From Desulfovibrio sp. UBA4079 (GTDB lineage: Bacteria > Desulfobacterota > Desulfovibrionia > Desulfovibrionales > Desulfovibrionaceae), in NCBI GenBank assembly GCA_002382645.1, contig DFYP01000001.1, forward strand, positions 1 to 5,808: a stretch of DNA of 5,808 nucleotides, given 5' to 3'. The notes beneath the pieces are model-generated. The model worked only from the letters and a program-made list of their open reading frames with translations, did not search any database and had not been told where the DNA came from. Positions 1-5,341 of the stretch are shown in pieces. The position numbers were made by a program, and so were the translations under genes. The first letter of the stretch is position 1, and every line of letters starts with the position of its first letter.

Positions 1-170
1 AGGGCCCGGGCCAGGAGCCAGGCCAGGGGCAGGCCCAGGGCCGCAGTCAGGAACAGGGGGGCGGTGTTCGGCGGGGGGCCGCAGAGCAGGCGGCCGAGGC
101 CCAGCCCGGCCAGCAGCGCAAGCCAGGCCAGGGCGGCGAGGCGCATGCCGAGGGAGGGCCGCCGGGTCAT
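1..170 (-). CDS. Sensor histidine kinase of the PhoR type, N-terminal fragment
   Basis: The frame opens with ATG at 170-168 and stays open to the left edge, giving 56 codons. Residues about 9-28 and 38-55 are two hydrophobic stretches separated by a short Gly/Cys/Pro-rich loop, and basic residues (MTRRPS) precede the first. This is the two-helix membrane anchor expected at the start of a short-loop sensor kinase. A GGAG lies 11 nt upstream, inside the end of the response regulator gene, and the gap to that gene's stop is only 7 nt, so the two are almost certainly co-transcribed and translationally linked. In the family, such a kinase phosphorylates the adjacent regulator from the inner membrane. 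No HAMP, PAS, H-box or ATPase region is inside the window, so the kinase call rests on gene order and the membrane hairpin. A different membrane protein is possible but less likely. Confidence 0.75.
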   Translation of the reverse strand, partial: MTRRPSLGMRLAALAWLALLAGLGLGRLLCGPPPNTAPLFLTAALGLPLAWLLARA

Positions 171-177
171 GGCCGGG

Positions 178-864
178 TCAGCTCCGGAAGCGGTAGCCCA
201 CGCCCCGGACGGTCTCGATCCAGTCGGCGAACGGCCCGAGTTTCTGGCGCAGGCGGCGCACGTGGGTGTCCACGGTGCGCGAATAGCCCTCGAAGTGGGT
301 GTCCCAGACCATGTCCAGGAGGTGGTCCCGGGTCTGGACCTTGCCCCGGCCGCGGATGAGTTCGGACAGGAGCTTGAACTCCGTGGCCGTGAGCTGGACC
401 CGCTCGCCGTTCACCTCGATGGTGTGGGCGTCGAAGTCCACGCGCAGGCCGTCCTCCTCCCAGACCCCGGAGGAGTCGCCGTCCTCGCCCGGGGCCCGGC
501 GCAGCACGGCCTTGATCCGCAGGGTCAGCTCGCGCGGGCTGAAGGGCTTGACCACATAGTCGTCCGCGCCCAGCTCCAGGCCCACGATGCGGTCCACCTC
601 CTCGCCCCGGGCCGTGAGCATGATCACGGGCACGCGGGCGGTCTCCGGGGCCTGCTTCAGGCGGCGGCAGACCTCCAGGCCGTCCATGCCCGGGAGCATG
701 AGGTCCAGGAGGATGAGGTCGGGCATGAAGGCGCGGGCCGCTTCCAGTCCGTCGTGGCCGTCGGCGGCGTCGGCCACCGCGTAGCCGGAGGCCGTGAGGT
801 TGTATTTGAGCAGCTCGCGCGTGTCTTCGTTGTCTTCGATGATGAGGATCTTGGCGTCCGACAC
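178..864 (-). CDS. phoB: PhoB-like OmpR-family response regulator
   Basis: A 228-residue two-domain transcription factor. Residues 1-123 form the receiver: acidic pair E10/D11, phospho-acceptor D54 (LLDLMLPGMDG), switch T84 and Y103, and K106 (VVKPFSP). The segment MLTARGEEVDRIVGLELGAD closely resembles E. coli PhoB. Residues about 133-228 form a winged-helix DNA-binding domain with LTATEFKLL, the recognition-helix region RTVDTHVRRLRQKL and the wing hairpin VRGVGYRF. All key residues are present and the length matches the family. The start is GTG at 864-862, with AAGGAG six bases upstream on the minus strand. Membrane kinase coding follows 7 nt downstream. Known family role: when phosphorylated, it binds direct-repeat Pho boxes to switch on phosphate-starvation genes. 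The Pho-box-like repeat at 948-965 suggests autoregulation. The family call is firm; that the signal is phosphate is inferred from similarity, since no pst or phoU gene is in the window. Confidence 0.93.
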   Translation of the reverse strand: MSDAKILIIEDNEDTRELLKYNLTASGYAVADAADGHDGLEAARAFMPDLILLDLMLPGMDGLEVCRRLKQAPETARVPVIMLTARGEEVDRIVGLELGADDYVVKPFSPRELTLRIKAVLRRAPGEDGDSSGVWEEDGLRVDFDAHTIEVNGERVQLTATEFKLLSELIRGRGKVQTRDHLLDMVWDTHFEGYSRTVDTHVRRLRQKLGPFADWIETVRGVGYRFRS

Positions 865-910
865 GGGGGTCTCCTTCGTTTCAGGCGGCCTCGGGGCCGT
901 GTGACAATTG

Positions 911-940
911 GCTTATCCCGAAATTCCGGGCTGATAAAGC
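911..940. repeat. Imperfect inverted repeat upstream of phoB
   Basis: The outer arms are GCTTATC (911-917) and GATAAAGC (933-940), complementary apart from one extra A. The inner CCCG (917-920) and CGGG (927-930) are also complementary around an AT-rich centre. The repeat lies between the Pho-box-like element and the phoB start and overlaps the proposed -10 hexamer. It could be an operator or an RNA hairpin. It has no T-run in either direction, so it does not look like a terminator. Confidence 0.55.
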
Positions 941-965
941 GGCCAGTGTGACATTCCTGTGAGAA
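931..965 (-). promoter_or_regulatory. Candidate Pho box and -10 for phoB
   Basis: Read on the minus strand, 965-948 is TTCTCAC-AGGA-ATGTCAC, two heptamers with an 11-bp period. Compared with the E. coli Pho-box repeat CTGTCAY-N4-CTGTCAY, 5 of 7 and 6 of 7 bases match. Eleven bases further along lies TATCAG (936-931), a 4/6 match to the -10 consensus. In E. coli a Pho box replaces the -35 and sits about 10 bp before the -10, so the geometry fits. The box lies 84-101 bases from the phoB start codon. Short motifs like this can arise by chance, and the organism's own consensus is not known from this window. Confidence 0.35.
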
Positions 966-1078
966 TCGGCGTGTCGCTGTCACGGAGCCGTTGCAATGAT
1001 GCCCCGCCATTTCCCTGATAGGCCGGAGGTGCCGCGAAGGCAACACTGCCCGGAGCCCCTGGAAATGTTCCGGTCATG

Positions 1079-1084
1079 TATAAA
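1079..1084 (+). promoter_or_regulatory. Possible -10 hexamer for the 72-residue gene
   Basis: TATAAA matches the sigma-70 -10 consensus at five of six positions and stands out in GC-rich sequence. It lies 83 bases before the GTG start, which would give a leader of roughly 75 nt. No recognisable -35 hexamer occurs at 16-18 bp spacing, so activator help or a different promoter is possible. Confidence 0.3.
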
Positions 1085-1124
1085 GTGGCCCGGCCGTTGG
1101 CCGATAAGATGGGCGTGAGTCCAA

Positions 1125-1146
1125 GGCTACCCAGGGATCGGGAGCC
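1125..1146 (+). other. Leader hairpin before the 72-residue gene
   Basis: GGCT (1125-1128) pairs with AGCC (1143-1146) and CCC (1130-1132) with GGG (1140-1142), with A1129 bulged and a 7-base loop. It ends nine bases before the ribosome site at 1156-1160. It matches no riboswitch core that I recognise. It may simply be a structured leader or chance pairing in GC-rich RNA. Confidence 0.3.
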
Positions 1147-1167
1147 CGCAAACCAGGGAGAGGTACC

Positions 1168-1386
1168 GTGTACTACCAGGGATTCGTCAAGAAGTTCCCC
1201 TCGGGGAGCAAGTACTGGACCATGTATGACGAGCAGCTTATCGGGCTGCTTTTTTCCAAGATCGTGAACAAATCCCTGTACAGGGGGGTGGGGCAGGAGG
1301 ATCAGCAGGAAGACCCGGTGGACGACATGGTGAACAACCTGTTCGACCTCTGCTTCTACATCAACAAAGATTTCCACGACTGCTGA
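1168..1386 (+). CDS. Small conserved-looking hypothetical protein (72 residues)
   Basis: The start is GTG at 1168-1170, with GGGAG (1156-1160) seven bases upstream; the frame ends at TGA 1384-1386. About 60 of 72 codons end in G or C, which fits real coding in this genome. The product is unusually aromatic (13 Phe/Tyr/Trp) and mildly acidic, with no signal peptide and no membrane helix. An aromatic, basic N-terminal half (YYQGFVKKF, KYWTMY) with the amphipathic stretch LIGLLFSKIVNKSLY is followed by an acidic linker (QEDQQEDPVDD, residues 43-53) and a helix-like tail with Cys62 and a C-terminal Cys72. It has its own terminator and sits alone between convergent and divergent neighbours. I do not recognise the family. 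The divergent arrangement with phoB could mean shared control, but nothing in the protein shows its function. Confidence 0.78.
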   Translation: MYYQGFVKKFPSGSKYWTMYDEQLIGLLFSKIVNKSLYRGVGQEDQQEDPVDDMVNNLFDLCFYINKDFHDC

Positions 1387-1404
1387 CCGGGCCTCCTTCC
1401 CGGT
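1386..1404 (+). other. Hairpin at the stop codon of the 72-residue gene
   Basis: ACCGGG (1386-1391) and CCCGGT (1399-1404) form a 6-bp stem with a 7-base loop, starting at the last base of the stop codon. No T-run follows, so alone it is not an intrinsic terminator. It may protect the 3' end or assist the terminator at 1419-1460. Confidence 0.4.
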
Positions 1405-1418
1405 TGCAATTCCAGGCT

Positions 1419-1460
1419 CAGGCCCCCGGGGTTTGCGGGAATCCCGGGGCCTGGTCTTTT
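1419..1460 (+). terminator. Rho-independent terminator of the 72-residue gene
   Basis: The arms 1419-1430 and 1443-1453 pair as CAGGCCCC-GGG with CCCGGGGCCTG, an 11-bp stem with one extra C on the left arm. The loop is 12 bases and a TCTTTT tail follows at 1455-1460. The T-run is only on the plus strand, so it serves the 72-residue gene. The hairpin could still slow transcription arriving from the convergent MFS gene, whose stop is just downstream at 1471. Confidence 0.8.
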
Positions 1461-1470
1461 CTGCGCCCCC

Positions 1471-2682
1471 CTAAGCCGTTCCCTTCCGCCGCGCGGCCAG
1501 CAGGACCCAGACCAGGGCCCCGGCGGCCAGGCCGCCGCACAGGCGGTAGATCTCGCCCAGCGTGAGCCCGCGCGCCAAAAGCGCCCCGCCTAGCAGCGGG
1601 CCGAGCACCGTGCCCGCGTCCGTGGTGAACAGAAAGAGGTTCAGGGCCAACCCGCGCAGGTGCGGCGGCGTGGCCAGAAACAGGGCGGCGTTGAGCAGGG
1701 GCATGACCAGGCCCAGGCCCAGGCCGAAGCATCCGGCCAGGGCCAGAAGCTGGCCGCCGTTTTCCGCCGTCCCGAACAGGGCCAGGGACAGACCCATGCC
1801 GGCCAGGCCCAGGCACAGGAGCGGGAGCTTGGGCAGCCGGTCGAAGAGCGGGCCGCTGAACAGGCGCACGGCGATGGTGGCGCCCATGGACACGCTGAAG
1901 ACCAGGCCCGGGTCGGCCAGGCCCAGGTTCAGGGCCAGGTCCTTCACGAAGAAGGTCACGGTGGGCACCGCGCAGTAAGCGAACAGGGCGGCCAGCAGGA
2001 GCAGGCCCACGCCCGGCAGGCGCAGCGCGGCCAGGATCCTGGAGCGGCCGGGCTCGGCGTGTTCCCGCGGGGCCTGGCGGGCCATCCTGCGGCCCACGGG
2101 CAGCAGGAACAGGGCCGCCAGGGGGCAGAGGGCCGCGGCCCAGGCGTAAACCAGGGCCTCGTCGCCCAGGACCCGGAGCAGAGCCTCGCACAGCGGGGGC
2201 ACCAGGGCGAAGGGCAACAATGTGGCCACGGTGAAGATCCCGAAGCCCTGGCCGCTGCGCTCGGGCGGCAGGATCCCGGCCAGGAGCGCGGTGGCGGCCG
2301 AGACCAGGACCACGAAGCCCAGGCCGTGGACCAGCCGCACTAGGGCCAGGGGCCAGGGTTCCCGGGCCAGGGGGTAGGAGAGCAGGGCCAGGGCCACGAT
2401 GGCCAGCCCGGCCACGGCCGCGGCCGTGGCATTGCGGGACGTGAGCCGGGCCGCCAGCAGGGGTCGCAGGACCAGGGCCACCAGGGGTTCCAGGACCAGG
2501 AGCGGGCCGCGCCAGTCCGGGTCCAGGCCCAGGCGGACCGTGTACACATGAAAGCCGTAGAACATGGCGATGTTGGCGAAGCCGAACAGGGCCACCAGGC
2601 AGAGGGCCAGGAAGCTGGAGGTGAACAGCGGCGGCCGGGTCGAGGGCGGGGGCGGGTGGACCATGCCCGGGGTGTGCCCCAT
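1471..2682 (-). CDS. Major facilitator superfamily (MFS) transporter
   Basis: From the ATG at 2682 this is a 403-residue protein with 12 predicted membrane helices in a 6+6 layout, split by a basic cytoplasmic loop (residues about 197-215, RRMARQAPREHAEPGRSR). Helix 4 carries RLVHGLGF (116-123), followed by PPERSGQGFGIF (139-150), and a motif-A-like SGPLFDRLPK (276-285) lies between helices 8 and 9. These fit the arabinose-efflux/YfcJ-YhhS type of MFS carrier, which moves small solutes across the inner membrane, often outward; the substrate is unknown. The start is uncertain: neither ATG 2682 nor ATG 2664 (397 residues, MVHPPPP) has a good ribosome site, and the frame stays open far upstream because of GC bias. 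Both put the Pro-rich tail before helix 1. It converges on the 72-residue gene and diverges from argS. Family call firm; role not established. Confidence 0.9.
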   Translation of the reverse strand: MGHTPGMVHPPPPSTRPPLFTSSFLALCLVALFGFANIAMFYGFHVYTVRLGLDPDWRGPLLVLEPLVALVLRPLLAARLTSRNATAAAVAGLAIVALALLSYPLAREPWPLALVRLVHGLGFVVLVSAATALLAGILPPERSGQGFGIFTVATLLPFALVPPLCEALLRVLGDEALVYAWAAALCPLAALFLLPVGRRMARQAPREHAEPGRSRILAALRLPGVGLLLLAALFAYCAVPTVTFFVKDLALNLGLADPGLVFSVSMGATIAVRLFSGPLFDRLPKLPLLCLGLAGMGLSLALFGTAENGGQLLALAGCFGLGLGLVMPLLNAALFLATPPHLRGLALNLFLFTTDAGTVLGPLLGGALLARGLTLGEIYRLCGGLAAGALVWVLLAARRKGTA

Positions 2683-2702
2683 GACGGGAACCCGGTCAAG
2701 CG

Positions 2703-2714
2703 GCTCCCGGGAGC
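2703..2714. repeat. Perfect 12-bp palindrome in the MFS/argS spacer
   Basis: GCTCCCGGGAGC is fully self-complementary and lies in the roughly 100-base divergent spacer, 20 bases from the MFS start and 67 bases before argS. It could be a dimeric repressor site for either gene, but CCCGGG-centred palindromes are fairly common by chance in such GC-rich DNA. I see no convincing -35/-10 pair for either gene in this spacer. Confidence 0.35.
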
Positions 2715-2781
2715 GGGGATTTCCAGGCGGTCCGAAAGGTGGTACACGGCGGGACCGTTCAGCGTGAAGGAGTTTTTTGTC

Positions 2782-4425
2782 ATGAACGCCAATCGTTATG
2801 TGGAAGGCCTGCTGCGCGCCGCCCTGGACACGCGCGGCTGGTCCTGGCCGGACAAGGCCGTGATCGAGCCGCCCAAGGACAGGAAGTTCGGCGACATCTC
2901 GGCCAACGTGGCCATGCTCCTGGCGGCCCAGGCCAAGAAGGCCCCCCGCCAGGTGGCCGAGGACCTGGCCGCGGACCTGGCCCAGGCGCCGGATGTGGCC
3001 TCGGCCGAGGTGGCCGGCCCCGGGTTCCTCAACGTGACCCTGGCCCCGGGCTTCTGGCGCCGGGTCCTGCCCGAGATTCTTTCGCAGGGCGAGGCCTTCG
3101 GCTCCTCGACCGTGGGCGCGGGCCGCAAGGTCCAGGTGGAGTACGTCTCGGCCAACCCCACGGGCCCGCTGCACATCGGCCACGGCCGGGGCGCGGCCCT
3201 GGGCGACTCGCTCTCGCGCATCCTGGCCAAGGCCGGGTTTGACGTGGAGCGCGAATACTACATCAACGACGCGGGCCGCCAGATGCGCCTGCTCGGCACC
3301 TCCATCTGGGTCCGGCTCCAGCAGGCCCAGGGCCGCCCCGTGCCCGATCCCGAGGACTTCTACCGCGGGGACTACATCAGGGACCTGGCCGCCGAGGTCC
3401 TGGCCAAATACCCGGACATCCTCTCCCGGCCCGAGGCCGAGGCCGTGGACCTGTGCTACGAATACGGCATGAACGCCATCATGGACGGCATAAAAAAGGA
3501 CCTCTCGGACTTCCGCGTGGGCCACGACGTCTGGTTCTCGGAAAAGAGCCTGCTGGCCGAGGGCCTGGTGGACAAGACCTTCGCCTTCTTGAAGGACAGG
3601 GGCCTGGCCTTTGAGCAGGACGGGGCCTTCTGGTTCAAGACCACGGAGCTTGGCGACGACAAGGACCGCGTGCTGCGCAAGTCCTCGGGCGAGTTGACCT
3701 ATTTCGCCTCGGACATCGCCTACCACGACCACAAGTACCGCCGCGGCTTCGACATGGTGGTGGACATCTGGGGCGCGGACCACCACGGCTACGTGCCGCG
3801 GATGCAGGCCGCGGTGGAGGCCCTGGGCCGCAAGGGCTGCCTGCACGTGATCCTGGTCCAGCTGGTGAACCTGCTCAAGGGCGGCGAGCAGATCGCCATG
3901 AGCACCCGGGCCGGGCAGTTCGAGACCCTGCGCGACGTCATCGACGAGGTGGGCGCGGACGCGGCCCGGTTCATGTTCCTGTCGCGCAAGAGCGACAGCA
4001 AGCTGGACTTCGACCTGGACCTGGTCAAGCAGAAGACCATGGACAACCCGGTGTACTACGTGCAGTACGCCTTTGCCCGGATCTGCTCGGTGCGGCGCAA
4101 GGCCGCGGAGCAGGACCTGGCCCCGGCCGAGGCCGAGCCCGCGGCCCTGGCCCTGCTGGACACGGCCGAGGACCTGGAGCTTTTGCAGCACCTGGCCCGG
4201 TTCCAGGACACGGTGGAAGCCGCGGCCAGAAGCTACAGCCCGCACCTGGTGAGCTATTATCTCCAGGAACTTGCCTCAACCCTGCACAAATACTATACTC
4301 TGCATCACGTGCTTTCCGCGGACCGGCCCCTGTGCCGGGCCCGGCTGCTGCTCCTGGACTGCGTGGCCCGGGTGCTGCGCAACGGATTGGACCTGCTCGG
4401 CGTCTCGGCGCCCGAATCCATGTAG
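2782..4425 (+). CDS. argS: Arginyl-tRNA synthetase
   Basis: A 547-residue class I synthetase that charges tRNA-Arg with arginine in the cytoplasm; the length is normal. Residues 1-100 hold the Add1 N-terminal domain that contacts the tRNA D-loop (KFGDISANVAM, GPGFLNVTL). The catalytic Rossmann fold starts at ANPTGPLHIGHGRG, with the HIGH signature at 131-134, and continues through EYYINDAGRQ, FASDIAYHDHKY (D311) and WGADHHGY (D333-Y337). The second signature is AMSTRAG (M373 to about 378), a degenerate form of KMSKS; degeneracy there is known in ArgRS. The C-terminal DALR anticodon-binding domain (about 420-547) includes YYVQYAFARI, SYYLQELASTLHKYY and LLLLDCVARVLRNGLDLLGV, typical ArgRS elements. 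ATG 2782 is preceded by AAGGAG (2767-2772) at 9 bases, across a T6 run. Longer upstream in-frame starts lack family sequence. A SPOR-domain gene follows after 16 nt. Confidence 0.98.
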   Translation: MNANRYVEGLLRAALDTRGWSWPDKAVIEPPKDRKFGDISANVAMLLAAQAKKAPRQVAEDLAADLAQAPDVASAEVAGPGFLNVTLAPGFWRRVLPEILSQGEAFGSSTVGAGRKVQVEYVSANPTGPLHIGHGRGAALGDSLSRILAKAGFDVEREYYINDAGRQMRLLGTSIWVRLQQAQGRPVPDPEDFYRGDYIRDLAAEVLAKYPDILSRPEAEAVDLCYEYGMNAIMDGIKKDLSDFRVGHDVWFSEKSLLAEGLVDKTFAFLKDRGLAFEQDGAFWFKTTELGDDKDRVLRKSSGELTYFASDIAYHDHKYRRGFDMVVDIWGADHHGYVPRMQAAVEALGRKGCLHVILVQLVNLLKGGEQIAMSTRAGQFETLRDVIDEVGADAARFMFLSRKSDSKLDFDLDLVKQKTMDNPVYYVQYAFARICSVRRKAAEQDLAPAEAEPAALALLDTAEDLELLQHLARFQDTVEAAARSYSPHLVSYYLQELASTLHKYYTLHHVLSADRPLCRARLLLLDCVARVLRNGLDLLGVSAPESM

Positions 4426-4441
4426 GGGGACCCTCCGGCGC

Positions 4442-5224
4442 ATGAACCAGAAAAAAGTCCCGGCCCGCAAGGGCGAACCCAGGACGTATTCCTACACCTT
4501 CAGCCTGCCCCAGCTGGTGGGTCTGGGCGGCGGGCTCACCGCCGCGCTCACCGTGTTCTTCGTGCTCGGCATCCTCATCGGCCGGGGCTACCGGCCCGAG
4601 GCCGAGGTGCCGGAGCTGGCCCGGATCATGCCCGCCCCGCCCGCGCCGGGCAGCGTGGTCCAGGAAGAGCCCAAGGTGCTCAAGCCCGAGGAGCTGCACT
4701 ACATGGAGCAGCTGACCCAGGGCTCCACGGCCAAGGCCCCCAAGGCCGAGAAGCCCAAGGCCGAGGAGAAGCCCAAGCCTGAGGCCGCCAAGCCCGAGCC
4801 CAAGCCCGAACCCGCCAAGGCCAAGGCCGATGACAAGGCCAAGGCCGAGGAGAAGGCCAAGGCCATCGAGGCGGTGCGGGCCGAGGAAAAGGCCAAGACC
4901 GAAGCCGCTGCCAAGGCCGAGGCGGCCAAGGCGGCCAAGACGGCCAAGGCCGAGGCCAAGGTGGTCAACGGCGAGCAGGTCTTTGACTATGTCTATCAGG
5001 CCGCGGCCTTCCGGGAACGGGACCAGGCCCAGGCCCTTGCCCGCCGCGTGGAGTCCACGGGCCTCAAGGCCTCGGTGGAGTCGGCCACCGAGAACGGAAC
5101 CACCTGGCACCGGGTGGTGGTGCTCTACCGGGGCACGCCCTCGAGCACCGACACCATGCGCGAGAAGCTCTACTCCATCGGCCTGGGCCGGCCCATCATG
5201 AAGAGCAAGCAGCCGGCCCGCTGA
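4442..5224 (+). CDS. SPOR-domain inner-membrane protein
   Basis: A 260-residue bitopic protein. Residues 1-23 are cytoplasmic and basic (NQKKVPARKGEPR), and 24-47 form one membrane helix (LVGLGGGLTAALTVFFVLGI). Residues about 50-100 are a Pro-rich spacer. Residues about 97-177 are a low-complexity Ala/Lys/Glu/Pro linker (PKAEKPKAEEKPKPE, then KAKAEEKAKA), probably an extended to helical periplasmic stalk. Residues about 179-257 are a SPOR domain (VFDYVYQAAAFRERDQAQAL, then TWHRVVVLYRG and a closing helix). SPOR domains bind glycan strands stripped of peptides, mostly at division sites, so a role in envelope growth or division, FtsN-like in layout, is inferred. GGGGGA (4425-4430) lies 11 bases before ATG 4442, and the argS stop is 16 nt upstream, implying one transcript. 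No FtsN-specific motif was seen, so no symbol is given. Confidence 0.9.
   Translation: MNQKKVPARKGEPRTYSYTFSLPQLVGLGGGLTAALTVFFVLGILIGRGYRPEAEVPELARIMPAPPAPGSVVQEEPKVLKPEELHYMEQLTQGSTAKAPKAEKPKAEEKPKPEAAKPEPKPEPAKAKADDKAKAEEKAKAIEAVRAEEKAKTEAAAKAEAAKAAKTAKAEAKVVNGEQVFDYVYQAAAFRERDQAQALARRVESTGLKASVESATENGTTWHRVVVLYRGTPSSTDTMREKLYSIGLGRPIMKSKQPAR
4720..4965 (+). repeat. Degenerate GCCAAGGCC-type repeat encoding the SPOR linker
   Basis: AAGGCC and GCCAAG units recur throughout this stretch, interspersed with GAGGCC and AAGCCC, and encode Lys-Ala, Lys-Pro and Glu-Ala pairs. The repeat is irregular rather than a clean tandem array, but the near-identical hexamers would allow gain or loss of in-frame units. 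It also opens long false reading frames on the opposite strand. Confidence 0.7.
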
Positions 5225-5248
5225 TCCGGCGGCGATTTCCGCACCCAT

Positions 5249-5277
5249 GAGCCGCCCCTTTGGGGGCGGCTCTTTTT
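5249..5277 (+). terminator. Rho-independent terminator of the argS-SPOR unit
   Basis: GAGCCGCCCC (5249-5258) pairs perfectly with GGGGCGGCTC (5263-5272), giving a 10-bp GC-rich stem with a TTTG loop, followed by five T (5273-5277) and then GTTT. It begins 24 bases after the SPOR stop and closes the unit before the next gene, which should therefore have its own promoter within 5278-5341. I see no clear promoter there. Confidence 0.93.
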
Positions 5278-5341
5278 GTTTCCGCCGCCCTTTTTCCCGG
5301 GCCGCATGGACACGGACCCCAATCCGGGATAAGCGGAGACT

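Larger units (their letters stand above)
865..1167. promoter_or_regulatory. Divergent regulatory region between phoB and the 72-residue gene
   Basis: This 303-base stretch has no convincing gene. It is visibly less GC-rich than the flanking genes, especially around 900-965. It contains the phoB ribosome site, an imperfect 30-bp inverted repeat (911-940), two copies of GTGTGACA 47 bp apart (899-906 and 946-953), an inverted TGTCAC (978-983), a TATAAA hexamer (1079-1084) and a leader hairpin (1125-1146). The two flanking genes point away from each other, so at least two promoters should lie here. Confidence 0.7.

Noticed and set aside
64..951. Long plus-strand open frame opposite phoB
   Set aside because: It is the antisense of a clear response regulator. 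High GC at third positions removes stops on the opposite strand, and the translation has no domain-like sequence.
946..963. CRP/FNR-type site around TGTGACATTCCTGTGAG
   Set aside because: The half-sites are direct repeats, not the inverted TGTGA-N6-TCACA arrangement required by that family.
1086..1101. Sigma-54-like element TGGCCC-N5-TTGGC upstream of the 72-residue gene
   Set aside because: The -12 element reads TTGG instead of TTGC, losing the key C, so it falls short of the consensus despite correct spacing.
1141..1163. GCAAACCAGGGAG string resembling part of a GEMM (cyclic-di-GMP) riboswitch
   Set aside because: The remaining conserved core, including the tetraloop receptor and second helix, is absent, so it is only a short chance match.
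1660..2343. Gln/Gly-rich plus-strand frame opposite the MFS gene
   Set aside because: It is the antisense of hydrophobic helices. The composition is an artefact and no ribosome site or family resemblance was seen.
2683..4245. Upstream extension of the MFS frame across argS on the minus strand
   Set aside because: The frame is open only because it lies antisense to argS. The transporter begins near 2682 or 2664, just before its first membrane helix.
5306..5332. Eight-codon ORF (MDTDPNPG) just before the sensor gene
   Set aside because: It has no ribosome site and no coding signal beyond chance. Its TAA is useful only as evidence for the start of the following gene.
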